A stretch of DNA of 64,000 nucleotides, from NCBI RefSeq assembly GCF_026340305.1, contig NZ_JAPEPI010000002.1:2914001-2978000 (forward strand), written 5' to 3'. How positions within the stretch are numbered: position 1 is the stretch's first letter; every line of letters starts with the position of its first letter. A program made the translations under genes and the position numbers. The notes under the pieces are model-generated. The model worked only from the letters and a program-made list of their open reading frames with translations. It made no database searches and was not told the DNA's origin. The stretch is from Streptomyces sp. NBC_01381 (GTDB lineage Bacteria; Actinomycetota; Actinomycetes; Streptomycetales; Streptomycetaceae). Of the stretch, positions 44,528 through 52,900 are shown piece after piece.

Positions 44528-45340
44528 CTACCGCTTGCGGCCCACCCCCGCGTACAGCGGCACCGGAGTCCCGTTCCTGACCTCGTCCACGCCGAGCTCC
44601 GGATGCCAGTCCGGCAGCCACGCGATGCCGGGGGCGACAAGCTCGAAGCCCGCGAAGAACCGCTCCACCTCCGCGCGCGAACGCGGCACGAGCGTGACGC
44701 CGCCCGCCTTGTACATCTCGACCGCCTGCCGCGTCCGCTCCGGATCGAAGTCGCCCGCCATCTGGGACACGACCAGATGACTGCCCGGGGCGAGCGCCGC
44801 CATGAGCCGCTCCACGATGTCGTACGCACCGTCGTCATCACTGATGAAATGCATCAGCGCGACCAGCGACAGTGCGATGGGCAGGCTGAAGTCCAGTACG
44901 CCCTCGGCCTGTTCGAGGATGGCGTCCGGGTCGCGCGCGTCCGCCTTGAGGAACTCCGTCGCGCCCTCGGGGGTCCCGGTGAGCAGTGCCTCCGCGTGGG
45001 CGAGGACGATCGGGTCGTTGTCCACGTACACGACGCGCGCTTCGGGCGCCGCCGACTGGGCGATGCGATGGAGGTTGGGTTCGGTGGGGATGCCGCTGCC
45101 GATGTCCAGGAACTGGCGTATCCCGGCCGTCTCCGCCAGGTGCCGTATGGCGCGCCGCATGAACCAACGGTTGTGCTGCGCACAGTACTTGGTCTGCGGT
45201 TCGAGGGACTCGATCTGCCGCCCGAGCTCCTCGTCCACCGGGTAGTTGTCCTTGCCGCCGAGAAACCAGTCGTAGACCCGGGCGGGGTGCGGCTTGCTGG
45301 TGTCGATCGTCTCTGCGGAGGCGGGCGGGATCGCGGACAT
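44528..45340 (-). CDS. SAM-dependent methyltransferase (DUF574/PF04672-like)
   Basis: A 270-residue protein with the family opening PHPARVYDWFLGGKDNYPVD, SAM-binding FLDIGSGIPTEPNLH, VVYVDNDPIVLAHAEALL and SLVALMHFISDDDGAY. This group is abundant in Streptomyces, and its substrates are mostly unknown. It lies downstream of the nicotinate operon terminator and is probably independent of it. Confidence 0.9.
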   Translation of the reverse strand: MSAIPPASAETIDTSKPHPARVYDWFLGGKDNYPVDEELGRQIESLEPQTKYCAQHNRWFMRRAIRHLAETAGIRQFLDIGSGIPTEPNLHRIAQSAAPEARVVYVDNDPIVLAHAEALLTGTPEGATEFLKADARDPDAILEQAEGVLDFSLPIALSLVALMHFISDDDGAYDIVERLMAALAPGSHLVVSQMAGDFDPERTRQAVEMYKAGGVTLVPRSRAEVERFFAGFELVAPGIAWLPDWHPELGVDEVRNGTPVPLYAGVGRKR

Positions 45341-45370
45341 GCGTCAACTCCCTTGATGGCGGCGGGCGTT

Positions 45371-45400
45371 CGGGCGTACCCCAGGTACGTCGGGTACGCC
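45371..45400 (-). terminator. terminator at the end of the nicotinate operon
   Basis: Perfect 10-bp inverted repeat GGGCGTACCC/GGGTACGCCC with a 10-nt loop, 30 nt beyond the nicE stop on the minus strand. Confidence 0.7.
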
Positions 45401-45430
45401 CGGCCATCGTGCCCGGTCGGTGCACCGCCC

Positions 45431-46210
45431 TCAAGCGCCACTCGGATCCCGCAGCAGACTCCCCGCGCCCGGCACGACCGGAGGCAGATTCAGCTCGGTG
45501 AGGATCCGGTACGCCGTCGCGGTGGCCGCCGTCAGGACGGGCAGCCCCGCGGCGTCCTCCACCGCCTGGACCGAGGCCAGCGACGGCATCTGCACACACG
45601 CGGAGAGGACGAGCGCGTCGGCGCGGCTCAGGTCGAGGCGCTTCCAGTGCTCGCGCAGATCGGCGGGATCCAGACGGGAGACAGCCAGGTTGTCCGGCAC
45701 CTCCAGGCTGAGCGCGTCCACCACCTCCACGCCCGCGTCCTCGATGTAGTCGACCACCAGCCGGGTCAGCGGCTTCATGTACGGAGTGACGATCGCGACC
45801 CCGGACGCGCCGAGCGCCTTGATCCCGTCGAGCAGTGCGCCGGCGCTGGAGATGACCGGCGCCGACGCGCCCTCGGACCGCAGCGCGGCGGAGATCTCGT
45901 CCTCCGCCACGCAGTGGTGGCCGGGACCCTGCGCCATGATCGCGACCAGGCAGGCGGTGGCGACCACGTCGGGCCTGGCGTCGGCGAGTTCGAGGGCCGC
46001 GCGCTCGGTCTGCGCGTTCATCGCCTTCAGCTGCTCGGGCGTCACATGCTTCATCCGCATCCGGCTGCTGTGGAAGACGAACCGATCCTGCGGGGCCACG
46101 GACTCGCGCTCGCGCAGCATGCGCGGCAGCTCCGTCTCCATCGTCAGGTTCGAGCTGGGCACGATCATGCCGATGTGGTGGTCGGTCGCGTTCGTCGCCT
46201 GCACTGCCAC
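45431..46210 (-). CDS. nicE: maleate cis-trans isomerase
   Basis: A 259-residue enzyme of the Asp/Glu racemase superfamily that converts maleate to fumarate. The two catalytic Cys positions are present (C87 in VATACLVA and C205 in LSACVQMPS), and the N-terminus GMIVPSSNLTMETELPRML is typical. It is the last gene of the nicotinate operon and its last catabolic step. The GTG start at 46210 follows GGAGGAACC. Confidence 0.9.
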   Translation of the reverse strand: MAVQATNATDHHIGMIVPSSNLTMETELPRMLRERESVAPQDRFVFHSSRMRMKHVTPEQLKAMNAQTERAALELADARPDVVATACLVAIMAQGPGHHCVAEDEISAALRSEGASAPVISSAGALLDGIKALGASGVAIVTPYMKPLTRLVVDYIEDAGVEVVDALSLEVPDNLAVSRLDPADLREHWKRLDLSRADALVLSACVQMPSLASVQAVEDAAGLPVLTAATATAYRILTELNLPPVVPGAGSLLRDPSGA

Positions 46211-46248
46211 GGGTTCCTCCGGTGTCTCCCGTACGCCGATGCGTACGG

Positions 46249-46731
46249 CTATGAGTCCTCGGCAAGCCCCTCCCAGTGATCGGCGAGGGACGTGAGGAGT
46301 TGCATGACCTCTTCGCGCCGCTCCTCGCCGAACGGCTCCAGGAGCCGCTGGTCGAGTTCGCGGGCACGACGGTTGGATTCGCGGAGGGTGCGTTCGCCCT
46401 CCTCGGTCAGATAGAGCAGCTTGCGGCGGCCGTCGTCGGCGGCCGTCTTGCGCAGGATCAGCCCCCGGTTCTCCAGGCGCCGCGCCACGTCCGCCATCGT
46501 CGACGTGTCCAGGGCCACCGCCGACGCCATGGACCGCTGGTCATGTCCCGGCGAGGCGTCCACGGCCGTGAGCACCGCGAACTGCGGGCCGGTCAGCGTC
46601 GGGTCGACCGCACGGATCCAGACCGCGAGATACGCCTGGTACAGGCGCCGGACCTGGTAGCCGGGCGCGGCCGTGAGGGCGGCGGGCGGCCCGGGCTGCG
46701 CGTGCGTTGATGTGGAGGATTCGTCAGCCAT
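46249..46731 (-). CDS. MarR-family regulator of the nicotinate operon
   Basis: A 160-residue winged-helix regulator (LTGPQFAVLTAVDASPGHDQ, ASAVALDTSTMADVARRLEN, YLTEEGERTLRE). It lies inside the operon between nicD and nicE. In Pseudomonas the nic genes are controlled by the MarR-type NicR, which responds to 6-hydroxynicotinate, so the same role is likely here. ATG 46731 is chosen over the in-frame ATG at 46740. Confidence 0.85.
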   Translation of the reverse strand: MADESSTSTHAQPGPPAALTAAPGYQVRRLYQAYLAVWIRAVDPTLTGPQFAVLTAVDASPGHDQRSMASAVALDTSTMADVARRLENRGLILRKTAADDGRRKLLYLTEEGERTLRESNRRARELDQRLLEPFGEERREEVMQLLTSLADHWEGLAEDS

Positions 46732-46770
46732 GGGGCCCACTTAAGCACGGGGGTTGATCGCTTCGGTCGG

Positions 46771-47622
46771 TCAGGTCAGCATCGGGCGCAAGTCCTCGCG
46801 GAGGGCGGCGACGGCCGCCGGCGGGTTGTCCCAGAACAGCATGTGGCCCGCGTCGGGGATCTCGGAGAGGACGGCCGACGGGAGCAGTCGCGCCGCCTCG
46901 CCGGCGCCCGCCGCCGTGACGACGGGGCTGTCCGCGCCGTACAGCAGCGCCGTCGGACCGGGCACGGAGGGCCACCAGTCGAAGAAGTCCTCGGTCTCGA
47001 AGCCGCGGTGCGTCGCCGCGATCGCCTCCTCGTCGCAGCCGGCCAGCCAGCGGGCCCGCAGCTCCTGCTCCCTGCGGGGCCAGCGCGGCCACGACAGGGC
47101 CACCTCGTCGGCGTCCGTGCCGCGCCGCGCCTGGGCGAGCTGGTCGAGGAAGGCCCGCAGGGGCGTCGGATAGGGGTCGCGTCCCGGCCCGCTCATCGGC
47201 GGGTCGCCGAGCACCGTGCCGCGCAGCGCCACCTTGCCGCGGACCGCGGTGACCGCGGCGATCCGCGCGCCCATGGAGTGCCCGAACAGCACGGGACGTT
47301 CGAGGCCGAGTCCGGTCACGACGGCTTCGGCGTCCTCGGCGTACTCCTCCAGGGTGTAGGAGCCGCCGCCGTCGGAGAGCCCTCGACCGCGCACGTCGAG
47401 GACCAACGGCCGTACGAGATCGGTGAGTTCACGCGCCACGAAGTCCATCGTGACGGCCGGGCTCGTGATGCCGGGCAGGATGAGGAGCGGGGTGCCGGAG
47501 CCGCCGTAGTCGAGGACGTGCAGCCGGGTGGTCCCCGAGCGGACCCACCGTCCGATGGCGGGAAGGTCGGCGAGGTCGGCGAGCGCCGCCTGCGGCAGAC
47601 AGCGGTCGTGCGGGGTGGTCAT
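46771..47622 (-). CDS. nicD: alpha/beta hydrolase, N-formylmaleamate deformylase
   Basis: A 283-residue hydrolase that would split N-formylmaleamate into maleamate and formate. The nucleophile elbow is GHSMG (S116), the acid lies after ALLYGADSPV, and the His is in IPDAGHMLFWD. Overlap with nicF (ATGA) and the operon context support the assignment over a generic hydrolase. Confidence 0.85.
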   Translation of the reverse strand: MTTPHDRCLPQAALADLADLPAIGRWVRSGTTRLHVLDYGGSGTPLLILPGITSPAVTMDFVARELTDLVRPLVLDVRGRGLSDGGGSYTLEEYAEDAEAVVTGLGLERPVLFGHSMGARIAAVTAVRGKVALRGTVLGDPPMSGPGRDPYPTPLRAFLDQLAQARRGTDADEVALSWPRWPRREQELRARWLAGCDEEAIAATHRGFETEDFFDWWPSVPGPTALLYGADSPVVTAAGAGEAARLLPSAVLSEIPDAGHMLFWDNPPAAVAALREDLRPMLT

Positions 47623-48275
47623 GCGGAGGTCCTCCCGGTGAGGGCGGCGAGGTAGTCGGTGGCTTCCTTGAGGTCGATGACGTCCCCGTACTTGGCCTGG
47701 ATGTCGAAGAGGCTCGCCTCGTGCGGTCCATCGGCGCGGTCGCCCACGCACTCACGCGGTACGAGGACGGAGAACCCGCTCTGCACGGCGTCGACCGCCG
47801 ACGCCCGCACACAGCCGCTGGTCGTCGCCCCGCACACAAGGAGCGTGTCGCAGCCGAGTCCGGTGAGCAGGGCGGCGAGCGAGGTGCCGAAGAACGCCGA
47901 AGCGCCCTTCTTCACCACCATCAAGTCCCCTTCCTCGTAGGGCAGTCGGGGATCGAGGGCGACTTCTTCGCTGCCCTCGACCAGCGACCGCATGCCCTGC
48001 GCCTTGTGCAGCCAGGTGACCGCGTCGCCCGCGGCCTCGGCGGGCGTGTAGGAGATCGCGGTGAAGATCACGGGCACCCCGGCCGGACGGCCGCTGCCGA
48101 TCAACTCCCCGACCGCACCCACCACTTCGGACAGATCCGCACCCGAGGGGAACGCGTCCTCGGTGAAGCCGCGCGTGAGGTCCACGACGAGGATCGCGGG
48201 GCGGCCGCCGCGGCGTACGGGAGCGCCGAATCCGGCCCGTTCGTAGGTACGTTCCGTCTCCTGGCCGTAGTTCAC
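47619..48275 (-). CDS. nicF: isochorismatase-family maleamate amidohydrolase
   Basis: A 218-residue cysteine amidase converting maleamate to maleate and ammonia. The catalytic triad is D32 (LVVDLTRGF), Lys 122/123 (MVVKKGAS) and C155 (TTSGCVRAS), as in the family. The start overlaps the coxG-like gene upstream (ATGA). Confidence 0.9.
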   Translation of the reverse strand: MNYGQETERTYERAGFGAPVRRGGRPAILVVDLTRGFTEDAFPSGADLSEVVGAVGELIGSGRPAGVPVIFTAISYTPAEAAGDAVTWLHKAQGMRSLVEGSEEVALDPRLPYEEGDLMVVKKGASAFFGTSLAALLTGLGCDTLLVCGATTSGCVRASAVDAVQSGFSVLVPRECVGDRADGPHEASLFDIQAKYGDVIDLKEATDYLAALTGRTSA

Positions 48276-48967
48276 GAGGTCCTCCTCGGCGTGCGCAGGG
48301 ACCGCAGCTCCCGCGCCTGCGCGCCGAGTCGGCCCAGGAGCCAGCCCTCGAAGACGCCGAAGACGAAGGCTCCGGCGACGAGGCCGTACTTGGCGGCGGC
48401 GGGGCCGATGAGCATGGACAGGCCGTCGAGTTCGGATTCCGCCGGCACCGCGGGGCGGCTGGCGCCGGGAGCGACGGAGGGCAGGGGCGCGGCGGAGGGC
48501 AGGGACGCGGCGGCCGGTGAACGGTCCTGGTCGAGCAGACTGCCCAGGTTCTGGGCGAACTGCTGCAGGATCCGGTCGGACACCGTGGCGATCGCGCCCT
48601 TCCCGAACTGGGCGATCTTGCCCCGGATCACCAGATCCGTGGAGAGCTGGAGCAGCGCGCCCTCGGCGGCCGCGAGCACCTCAAGGGCGACCTCGGCCTC
48701 CGCGTCACCGCTCCCGTGGGTGTCGGCCCCGCGCGCCTGGACCCGCAGCCGCCGTCCCGTCGGGTCGACCTCCAGGAAGCGGACCGTGCCCGCGTACGCG
48801 GCGCTGATCGGGCCGACCTTGATCTTGACGGAGCCTCGCCAGGTGTCTCCGTCGCGTCCGTCGAGCGCGGCGCCCGGCATGCACGAGGCGACCCGCTCGA
48901 CGTCGTTCATCAGGGTGAAGACCTCGTCGGGCGAGGCCTTCACCGGGACCGAGTTGGTGAGCTGCAT
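48272..48967 (-). CDS. CoxG-like SRPBCC protein
   Basis: A 231-residue protein. Residues 1-145 form a CoxG/SRPBCC domain (MQLTNSVPVKASPDEVFTLM, CMPGAALDG, IKVGPISAAYAGTVRF), followed by a Pro/Ala linker and a hydrophobic segment with basic tail (YGLVAGAFVFGVFEGWLLGR) that likely anchors it to the membrane. CoxG recruits or helps maturation of CO-dehydrogenase-type molybdenum enzymes at the membrane. Coupled to the hydroxylase small subunit by TGATG. Confidence 0.88.
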   Translation of the reverse strand: MQLTNSVPVKASPDEVFTLMNDVERVASCMPGAALDGRDGDTWRGSVKIKVGPISAAYAGTVRFLEVDPTGRRLRVQARGADTHGSGDAEAEVALEVLAAAEGALLQLSTDLVIRGKIAQFGKGAIATVSDRILQQFAQNLGSLLDQDRSPAAASLPSAAPLPSVAPGASRPAVPAESELDGLSMLIGPAAAKYGLVAGAFVFGVFEGWLLGRLGAQARELRSLRTPRRTS

Positions 48968-49494
48968 CAGGACTCCTTGGGTCCGCGGGCACAGCGCCGG
49001 GCGACGGCGCACCCGTCGATCGCCTCGACGATGGTCTGGTAGCCGGTGCACCGGCAGAGGTTGGCGGCGACGACCTCGCGTATCTCGTCCTTGGTCGCCT
49101 CGGGGCGCTCGGCGAGGAACCCCTCGGCGAGCATCAAGAAGCCCGGGGTGCAGAAGCCGCACTGGAGACCGTGGTGTTCGCTGAACGCCCTTTGCAGATC
49201 GTTCAGTTCGGCCCCGTCGGAGAGCGACTCGACGGTGCGGATCCGGGCGCCCTCGGCCTGCGCCGCGAACATCAGGCACGCCCGTGCGGGCCGGTCGTCC
49301 ACCAGGACCGTGCACGCGCCGCAGATGCCGTGCTCGCAGCCGACATGGGTGCCGGTGAGCCGCAGGTCGTGACGGAGCACGTCGACGAGGGTGCGCCGGG
49401 GTTCGGTGATCACCTCGTGCCGCTCGCCGTTGACGTCGAGGGTCAGGAGGAGCACGTCGGCGGTGTTGCCGGTGCCGGTGGTGATGTCGGTCAT
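48967..49494 (-). CDS. (2Fe-2S) small subunit of the molybdenum hydroxylase
   Basis: A 175-residue iron-sulfur protein with plant-type cluster CEHGICGAC plus a later Cys and the C-terminal cluster CGFCTPG...CRCTG. It passes electrons from the molybdenum site to FAD. Overlaps the Mo-subunit gene by 4 nt. Together with its neighbours it probably hydroxylates nicotinate to 6-hydroxynicotinate. Confidence 0.92.
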   Translation of the reverse strand: MTDITTGTGNTADVLLLTLDVNGERHEVITEPRRTLVDVLRHDLRLTGTHVGCEHGICGACTVLVDDRPARACLMFAAQAEGARIRTVESLSDGAELNDLQRAFSEHHGLQCGFCTPGFLMLAEGFLAERPEATKDEIREVVAANLCRCTGYQTIVEAIDGCAVARRCARGPKES

Positions 49495-51851
49495 CGGGAG
49501 AGCTCCAGGTTCAGGGCGCGGTGCACCGTCTCCGGCGTGATGGGGGTGTGGTCGAGCTCCACGCCCGTGGGGCGCAGGGCGTCGTTGACGGCGTTGAGCA
49601 CGGCGGCCGGCGCCCCGATGGTGCCGCCTTCGCCCGCGCCCTTCGCGCCGGTCTCGGTGAACGCGCAGGGTGTTTCGAGGTGGTGGATGAGCACGTCGGG
49701 GATCTCGTGCGCGGTGGGCACCTTGTAGTCCATGAAGCTGGTCGCCGACGGCTCGCCCTGCGCGTCGTACGTCACCTGCTCGAAGAGCGCGCCCGCGATG
49801 CCCTGCGCGATGCCGCCCCGGCACTGCCCCTCCACCACCTGCGGGTTGATGGCGACACCGCAGTCCTCGACGCAGACGTAACGCAGGATCTCCACCTGAC
49901 CGGTGCCTTCGTGGAGTTCGACGACGACGCCGTGGGTGGCGTTGGAGAAGGTGCCGTCGCCCAGGACGTCGAAGGTGGCGGTCGCCGAGAGCCCCGGCTC
50001 GATGTCCTTGGGCAGCAACTGCGCCTGGAGGTAGGCGACATCGGCGATCTCCTCGTACGTGAGGACCCTGCCGTCACGGTGCCGAGCACACCCGGCCGCG
50101 AGCTCCACCTCCTCCGGGCCGGTCTCCCACCGCGCCGCCGCGATCCGGCGCAGCTTCTCGCCGAGCTTCGCCGCGGCGACCCGTACCGCGCTGCCGCCGA
50201 TGGTGATGGAGCGGCTCGCGAAGGTCCCGAAGCCGTAGGTGACCCGGTCCGTGTCGCCCTGATGAAGCCTCACCTTGCCGATGTCCAGGCCGAGTTCGTC
50301 GGCGACGATCTGGGCCATGGTCGTCTCGTGGCTCTGCCCGTGGCTCATGGTGCCGGTGGTGACGGTCACCGCGCCGGTGGTGTCCATCCGCACCTCGGAG
50401 ATGTCGAAGCCGGGGACGACCCGCATCTTGCGCTGCGCGAAGGCCGCCGAGCCGTAGCCGGTGCGTTCGCTGAAGCAGGAGTAGCCGATGCCGATGTGGC
50501 GTCCCTCGGCCGCCGCCGCGGACCGTTTCTCGTACCAGCCCTCGTCCTTGACGAGCCGCTCGCACAGATTCAGCGACTCCAGATAGGAGCCCGGGTCGTA
50601 CGTGATGTTGTTGACGCCCGTGTACGGGAACTCGGTGATGACGTTGCGGCGCCGGATCTCGACCGCGTCCAGGCCCAGTTCACGGGCGGCCCGCTCGAAG
50701 AGCCGCTCCATCACCATCACGTACTGCGGCCGGCTCACCCCCCGATAGGGCGCGGTCGGCGCCTTGTTGGTGGTGACCGCACGGCCGCGCACCCGGTAGG
50801 CGGGCACCTTGTAGACGCCGGGCATCTCCGCCGACGCCATCAGCGGCTCGATGCCCGCCGTAAACGGATAGCAGGAGTACGCGCCCATGTCGCACACCAC
50901 ATCGGCGTCGAGCCCGAGGATCCTGCCCTCCCCGTCGAAGGCCGCGCGCACGTCGTAGTGCTGCTCGCGGGCGAGGAACGACGCGGACAGGGCGTCCTTG
51001 CGGTCCTCGATCCACTTCACCGGCCTGCGCAGCCGCAGCGCCGCCGCCGCGGCGGCGATCTCCTCGCGCCCGACGACGCACTTCTGGCCGAAGCCGCCGC
51101 CCATGTCGGGCACGACGACCCGGACCGCGCGCTCGTCGAGACGCAGGCATCCAGCGGCCACCGTCCGCACCAGGTGCGGGACTTGGGTACAGGTCTGCAC
51201 GACGAGCTGTTCCTCGCGGTCGTCCCAGTGGGCGACGGCGCCCCGCGTCTCCAGCGGCAGTGCGTTCTGCCGTCCGGTCCGCGACTCGACGTGCACGACG
51301 TGGGCGGCGGTGTCGAAGATCCCGTCGATGCCGTCCGTGGCGAAGAGCGAGACGTCCACCAGGGTGTTGCGCGCCGCCTCGTCATGGACCAGGGGAGCAC
51401 CGGCCGCCAGGGCCTGCGCCTCGGAGGTGACCGGTGGCAGTACGGCATAGGCGACCTTGGCCGCTTCCAGGCCGTCCTCGGCGGCGTACGCGTCACGCGC
51501 CACCACGATCGCGACGGGCTCCCCGACGTAGCGCACCCGGTCGCGGGCCAGGACCGGCATTGCGGTCGGCACGAACTCGGTGAGCGGGCGGCCCAGTTGG
51601 GCGGTGATGTCGGTCAGATCCAGGTCGTCGGCCGCGAACGCCGCCACCACGCCCGGCACTTCACGTACGGCGGTCAGATCGATCGACGTGATCTCGCCGT
51701 GCGCGACGGTGCTGCGGACGAACTGGGCGTGCAGCATGCCGGGGAGTGCGATGTCGTCTACGAAGCGCCCGCGTCCGGTGAGTAGCCGGGGGTCCTCACG
51801 TCGTGCGACGGACCGGCCGATCAACTGCCGGTCGTTCACTGGTTGGTTCAT
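49491..51851 (-). CDS. molybdopterin large subunit of the nicotinate hydroxylase (xanthine dehydrogenase family)
   Basis: A 786-residue catalytic subunit. Motifs: SVARREDPRLLTGRGRFVDD, VVPDMGGGFGQKCVVGREEI, APYRGVSRPQYVMVMERLFE (YRGVSRPQ instead of the AYRGAGRPE seen in CO dehydrogenase, so CO is unlikely), and the base Glu in KGAGEGGTIGAP. ATG 51851 overlaps the TGA of the short chimeric frame upstream. In the nicotinate setting it is best explained as the nicotinate 6-hydroxylase; it is unlike the Pseudomonas NicB with its cytochrome domains. Confidence 0.85.
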   Translation of the reverse strand: MNQPVNDRQLIGRSVARREDPRLLTGRGRFVDDIALPGMLHAQFVRSTVAHGEITSIDLTAVREVPGVVAAFAADDLDLTDITAQLGRPLTEFVPTAMPVLARDRVRYVGEPVAIVVARDAYAAEDGLEAAKVAYAVLPPVTSEAQALAAGAPLVHDEAARNTLVDVSLFATDGIDGIFDTAAHVVHVESRTGRQNALPLETRGAVAHWDDREEQLVVQTCTQVPHLVRTVAAGCLRLDERAVRVVVPDMGGGFGQKCVVGREEIAAAAAALRLRRPVKWIEDRKDALSASFLAREQHYDVRAAFDGEGRILGLDADVVCDMGAYSCYPFTAGIEPLMASAEMPGVYKVPAYRVRGRAVTTNKAPTAPYRGVSRPQYVMVMERLFERAARELGLDAVEIRRRNVITEFPYTGVNNITYDPGSYLESLNLCERLVKDEGWYEKRSAAAAEGRHIGIGYSCFSERTGYGSAAFAQRKMRVVPGFDISEVRMDTTGAVTVTTGTMSHGQSHETTMAQIVADELGLDIGKVRLHQGDTDRVTYGFGTFASRSITIGGSAVRVAAAKLGEKLRRIAAARWETGPEEVELAAGCARHRDGRVLTYEEIADVAYLQAQLLPKDIEPGLSATATFDVLGDGTFSNATHGVVVELHEGTGQVEILRYVCVEDCGVAINPQVVEGQCRGGIAQGIAGALFEQVTYDAQGEPSATSFMDYKVPTAHEIPDVLIHHLETPCAFTETGAKGAGEGGTIGAPAAVLNAVNDALRPTGVELDHTPITPETVHRALNLELSR

Positions 51852-52018
51852 CGGCTGGTCGCCTCCTCGCAGACGTGCGGGACGAATGTGCGGATGGGGT
51901 GTTTGCGGTAGTGGGTGCTGCCGGACGTGTCGGCCGGGGGATTGACGGCTTGGGCTGCGGCGGCCGGGTACTCGGTGAACCGGCCGCGCCGGGTGAGTGC
52001 CTTCGCCGGCTGGTTCAC
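51848..52018 (-). pseudogene. chimeric recombination-scar ORF between hydroxylase genes
   Basis: A 56-codon frame between the FAD- and Mo-subunit genes, coupled to both by GTGA and ATGA overlaps. Residues 1-14 (VNQPAKALTRRGRF) copy the start of the Mo subunit (MNQP..., LLTGRGRF). Residues 18-56 (AAAAQAVNPPADTSGSTHYR ... CEEATSR) copy the last 39 residues of the FAD subunit (AAAAVDAADPPADASGSTHY ... CEEAMSR). It is the residue of a duplicated FAD-Mo gene pair with an internal deletion. It keeps the reading frame and could still be translated. Confidence 0.85.
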
Positions 52019-52863
52019 CGGGACATCGCCTCCTCACAGGCGCGCTGGACCAGCGTGCGGACGAGTTGCTTGCGGTAGTGGGTGCTGCCGGACGCGTCCG
52101 CCGGGGGATCGGCGGCATCGACCGCCGCGGCGGCGCACTCGGCGAACGTGCCGCCGCCCGCGAGGACGGCCTCCGCTTCCGGGACCCGCGTCACCGCGGC
52201 GGCCACCCCGCCGAGCACAACCCGCCCGCCGCGCACCGTGCCGCCCTCGACGTCGAGGTCCACGGCGGCGGACACCAGGGCGAAGTCCCCCTGCCGCTCG
52301 GCGAATTCGGTAAGCGCGGCATGCGGCGCCGGGCGCGGGAAGACGATCTCGACGAGGATCTCGTCGAAGTCGAGAGCGGTCGTGTAGTAGCCGAGGAAGA
52401 AGTCCCCGGCCGCGATCCTGCGCTCACCGCGCGGCCCGTGGACCACGAACTCGGCGTCGAGCGCCAGCGCGAGCAGGCACCACTCCGCGGTGGCGTCGGC
52501 GTGCGCGATGCTGCCGCCGACGGTGCCACGCGTGCGGATCGGCAGGTGACCGATCCACCGCATGGCGTCGCGCAGCACCCCGAAGCCCGCCCCGAGGCGC
52601 CCCGCCGGGTCGCGCTCCACCGTGTGATGGGTGGTGAGCGCCCCGATGCGCAGCCCGCCCCCGGCATCCGTGCCCAGCTGGTCGAGTTCCCGCAGGCCGC
52701 CTATGTCGACCAGGTGCCGGGGCCGGGCGAGCCGGAAGTTCATCATCGCGACCAGGCTCTGGCCGCCGGCCACGACCTTGGCGTCGTCACCCAGCTCGGC
52801 GAGCAGCCGTGTCGCGCCGTCCAGGTCGCGGGCCCGGTGGTAGGCGAAGGGGGCGGGCTTCAT
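52015..52863 (-). CDS. FAD-binding medium subunit of the molybdenum hydroxylase
   Basis: A 282-residue subunit with the FAD motifs VVAGGQSLVAMMNFRLARP and TRGTVGGSIAHADATAEW, followed by FLGYYTTALDFDEILVEIVF. It transfers electrons from the Fe-S subunit to an acceptor. The MFS gene precedes it by 37 nt in the same operon. Confidence 0.92.
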   Translation of the reverse strand: MKPAPFAYHRARDLDGATRLLAELGDDAKVVAGGQSLVAMMNFRLARPRHLVDIGGLRELDQLGTDAGGGLRIGALTTHHTVERDPAGRLGAGFGVLRDAMRWIGHLPIRTRGTVGGSIAHADATAEWCLLALALDAEFVVHGPRGERRIAAGDFFLGYYTTALDFDEILVEIVFPRPAPHAALTEFAERQGDFALVSAAVDLDVEGGTVRGGRVVLGGVAAAVTRVPEAEAVLAGGGTFAECAAAAVDAADPPADASGSTHYRKQLVRTLVQRACEEAMSR

Positions 52864-52900
52864 GGTCCTCCTGTCGTACGTACGGTGCGTGCGGCCTCGG

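Noticed and set aside
41120..46279. A 1719-codon open frame on the plus strand
   Set aside because: It runs antisense to MscS, the NAD-kinase-like, SPFH, methyltransferase and nicE genes, and its translation is Arg/Gly/Ala-rich nonsense. It is a by-product of high GC content.
49521..51785. Plus-strand frame of 754 codons opposite the molybdenum subunit
   Set aside because: Complementary shadow of a clearly conserved enzyme gene; the translation is low-complexity His/Arg/Val.
49491..51851. Genuine aerobic CO dehydrogenase
   Set aside because: The CoxL-specific AYxCSFR-type active-site loop is absent and the genes sit in a nicotinate pathway operon, so a hydroxylase role is favoured.
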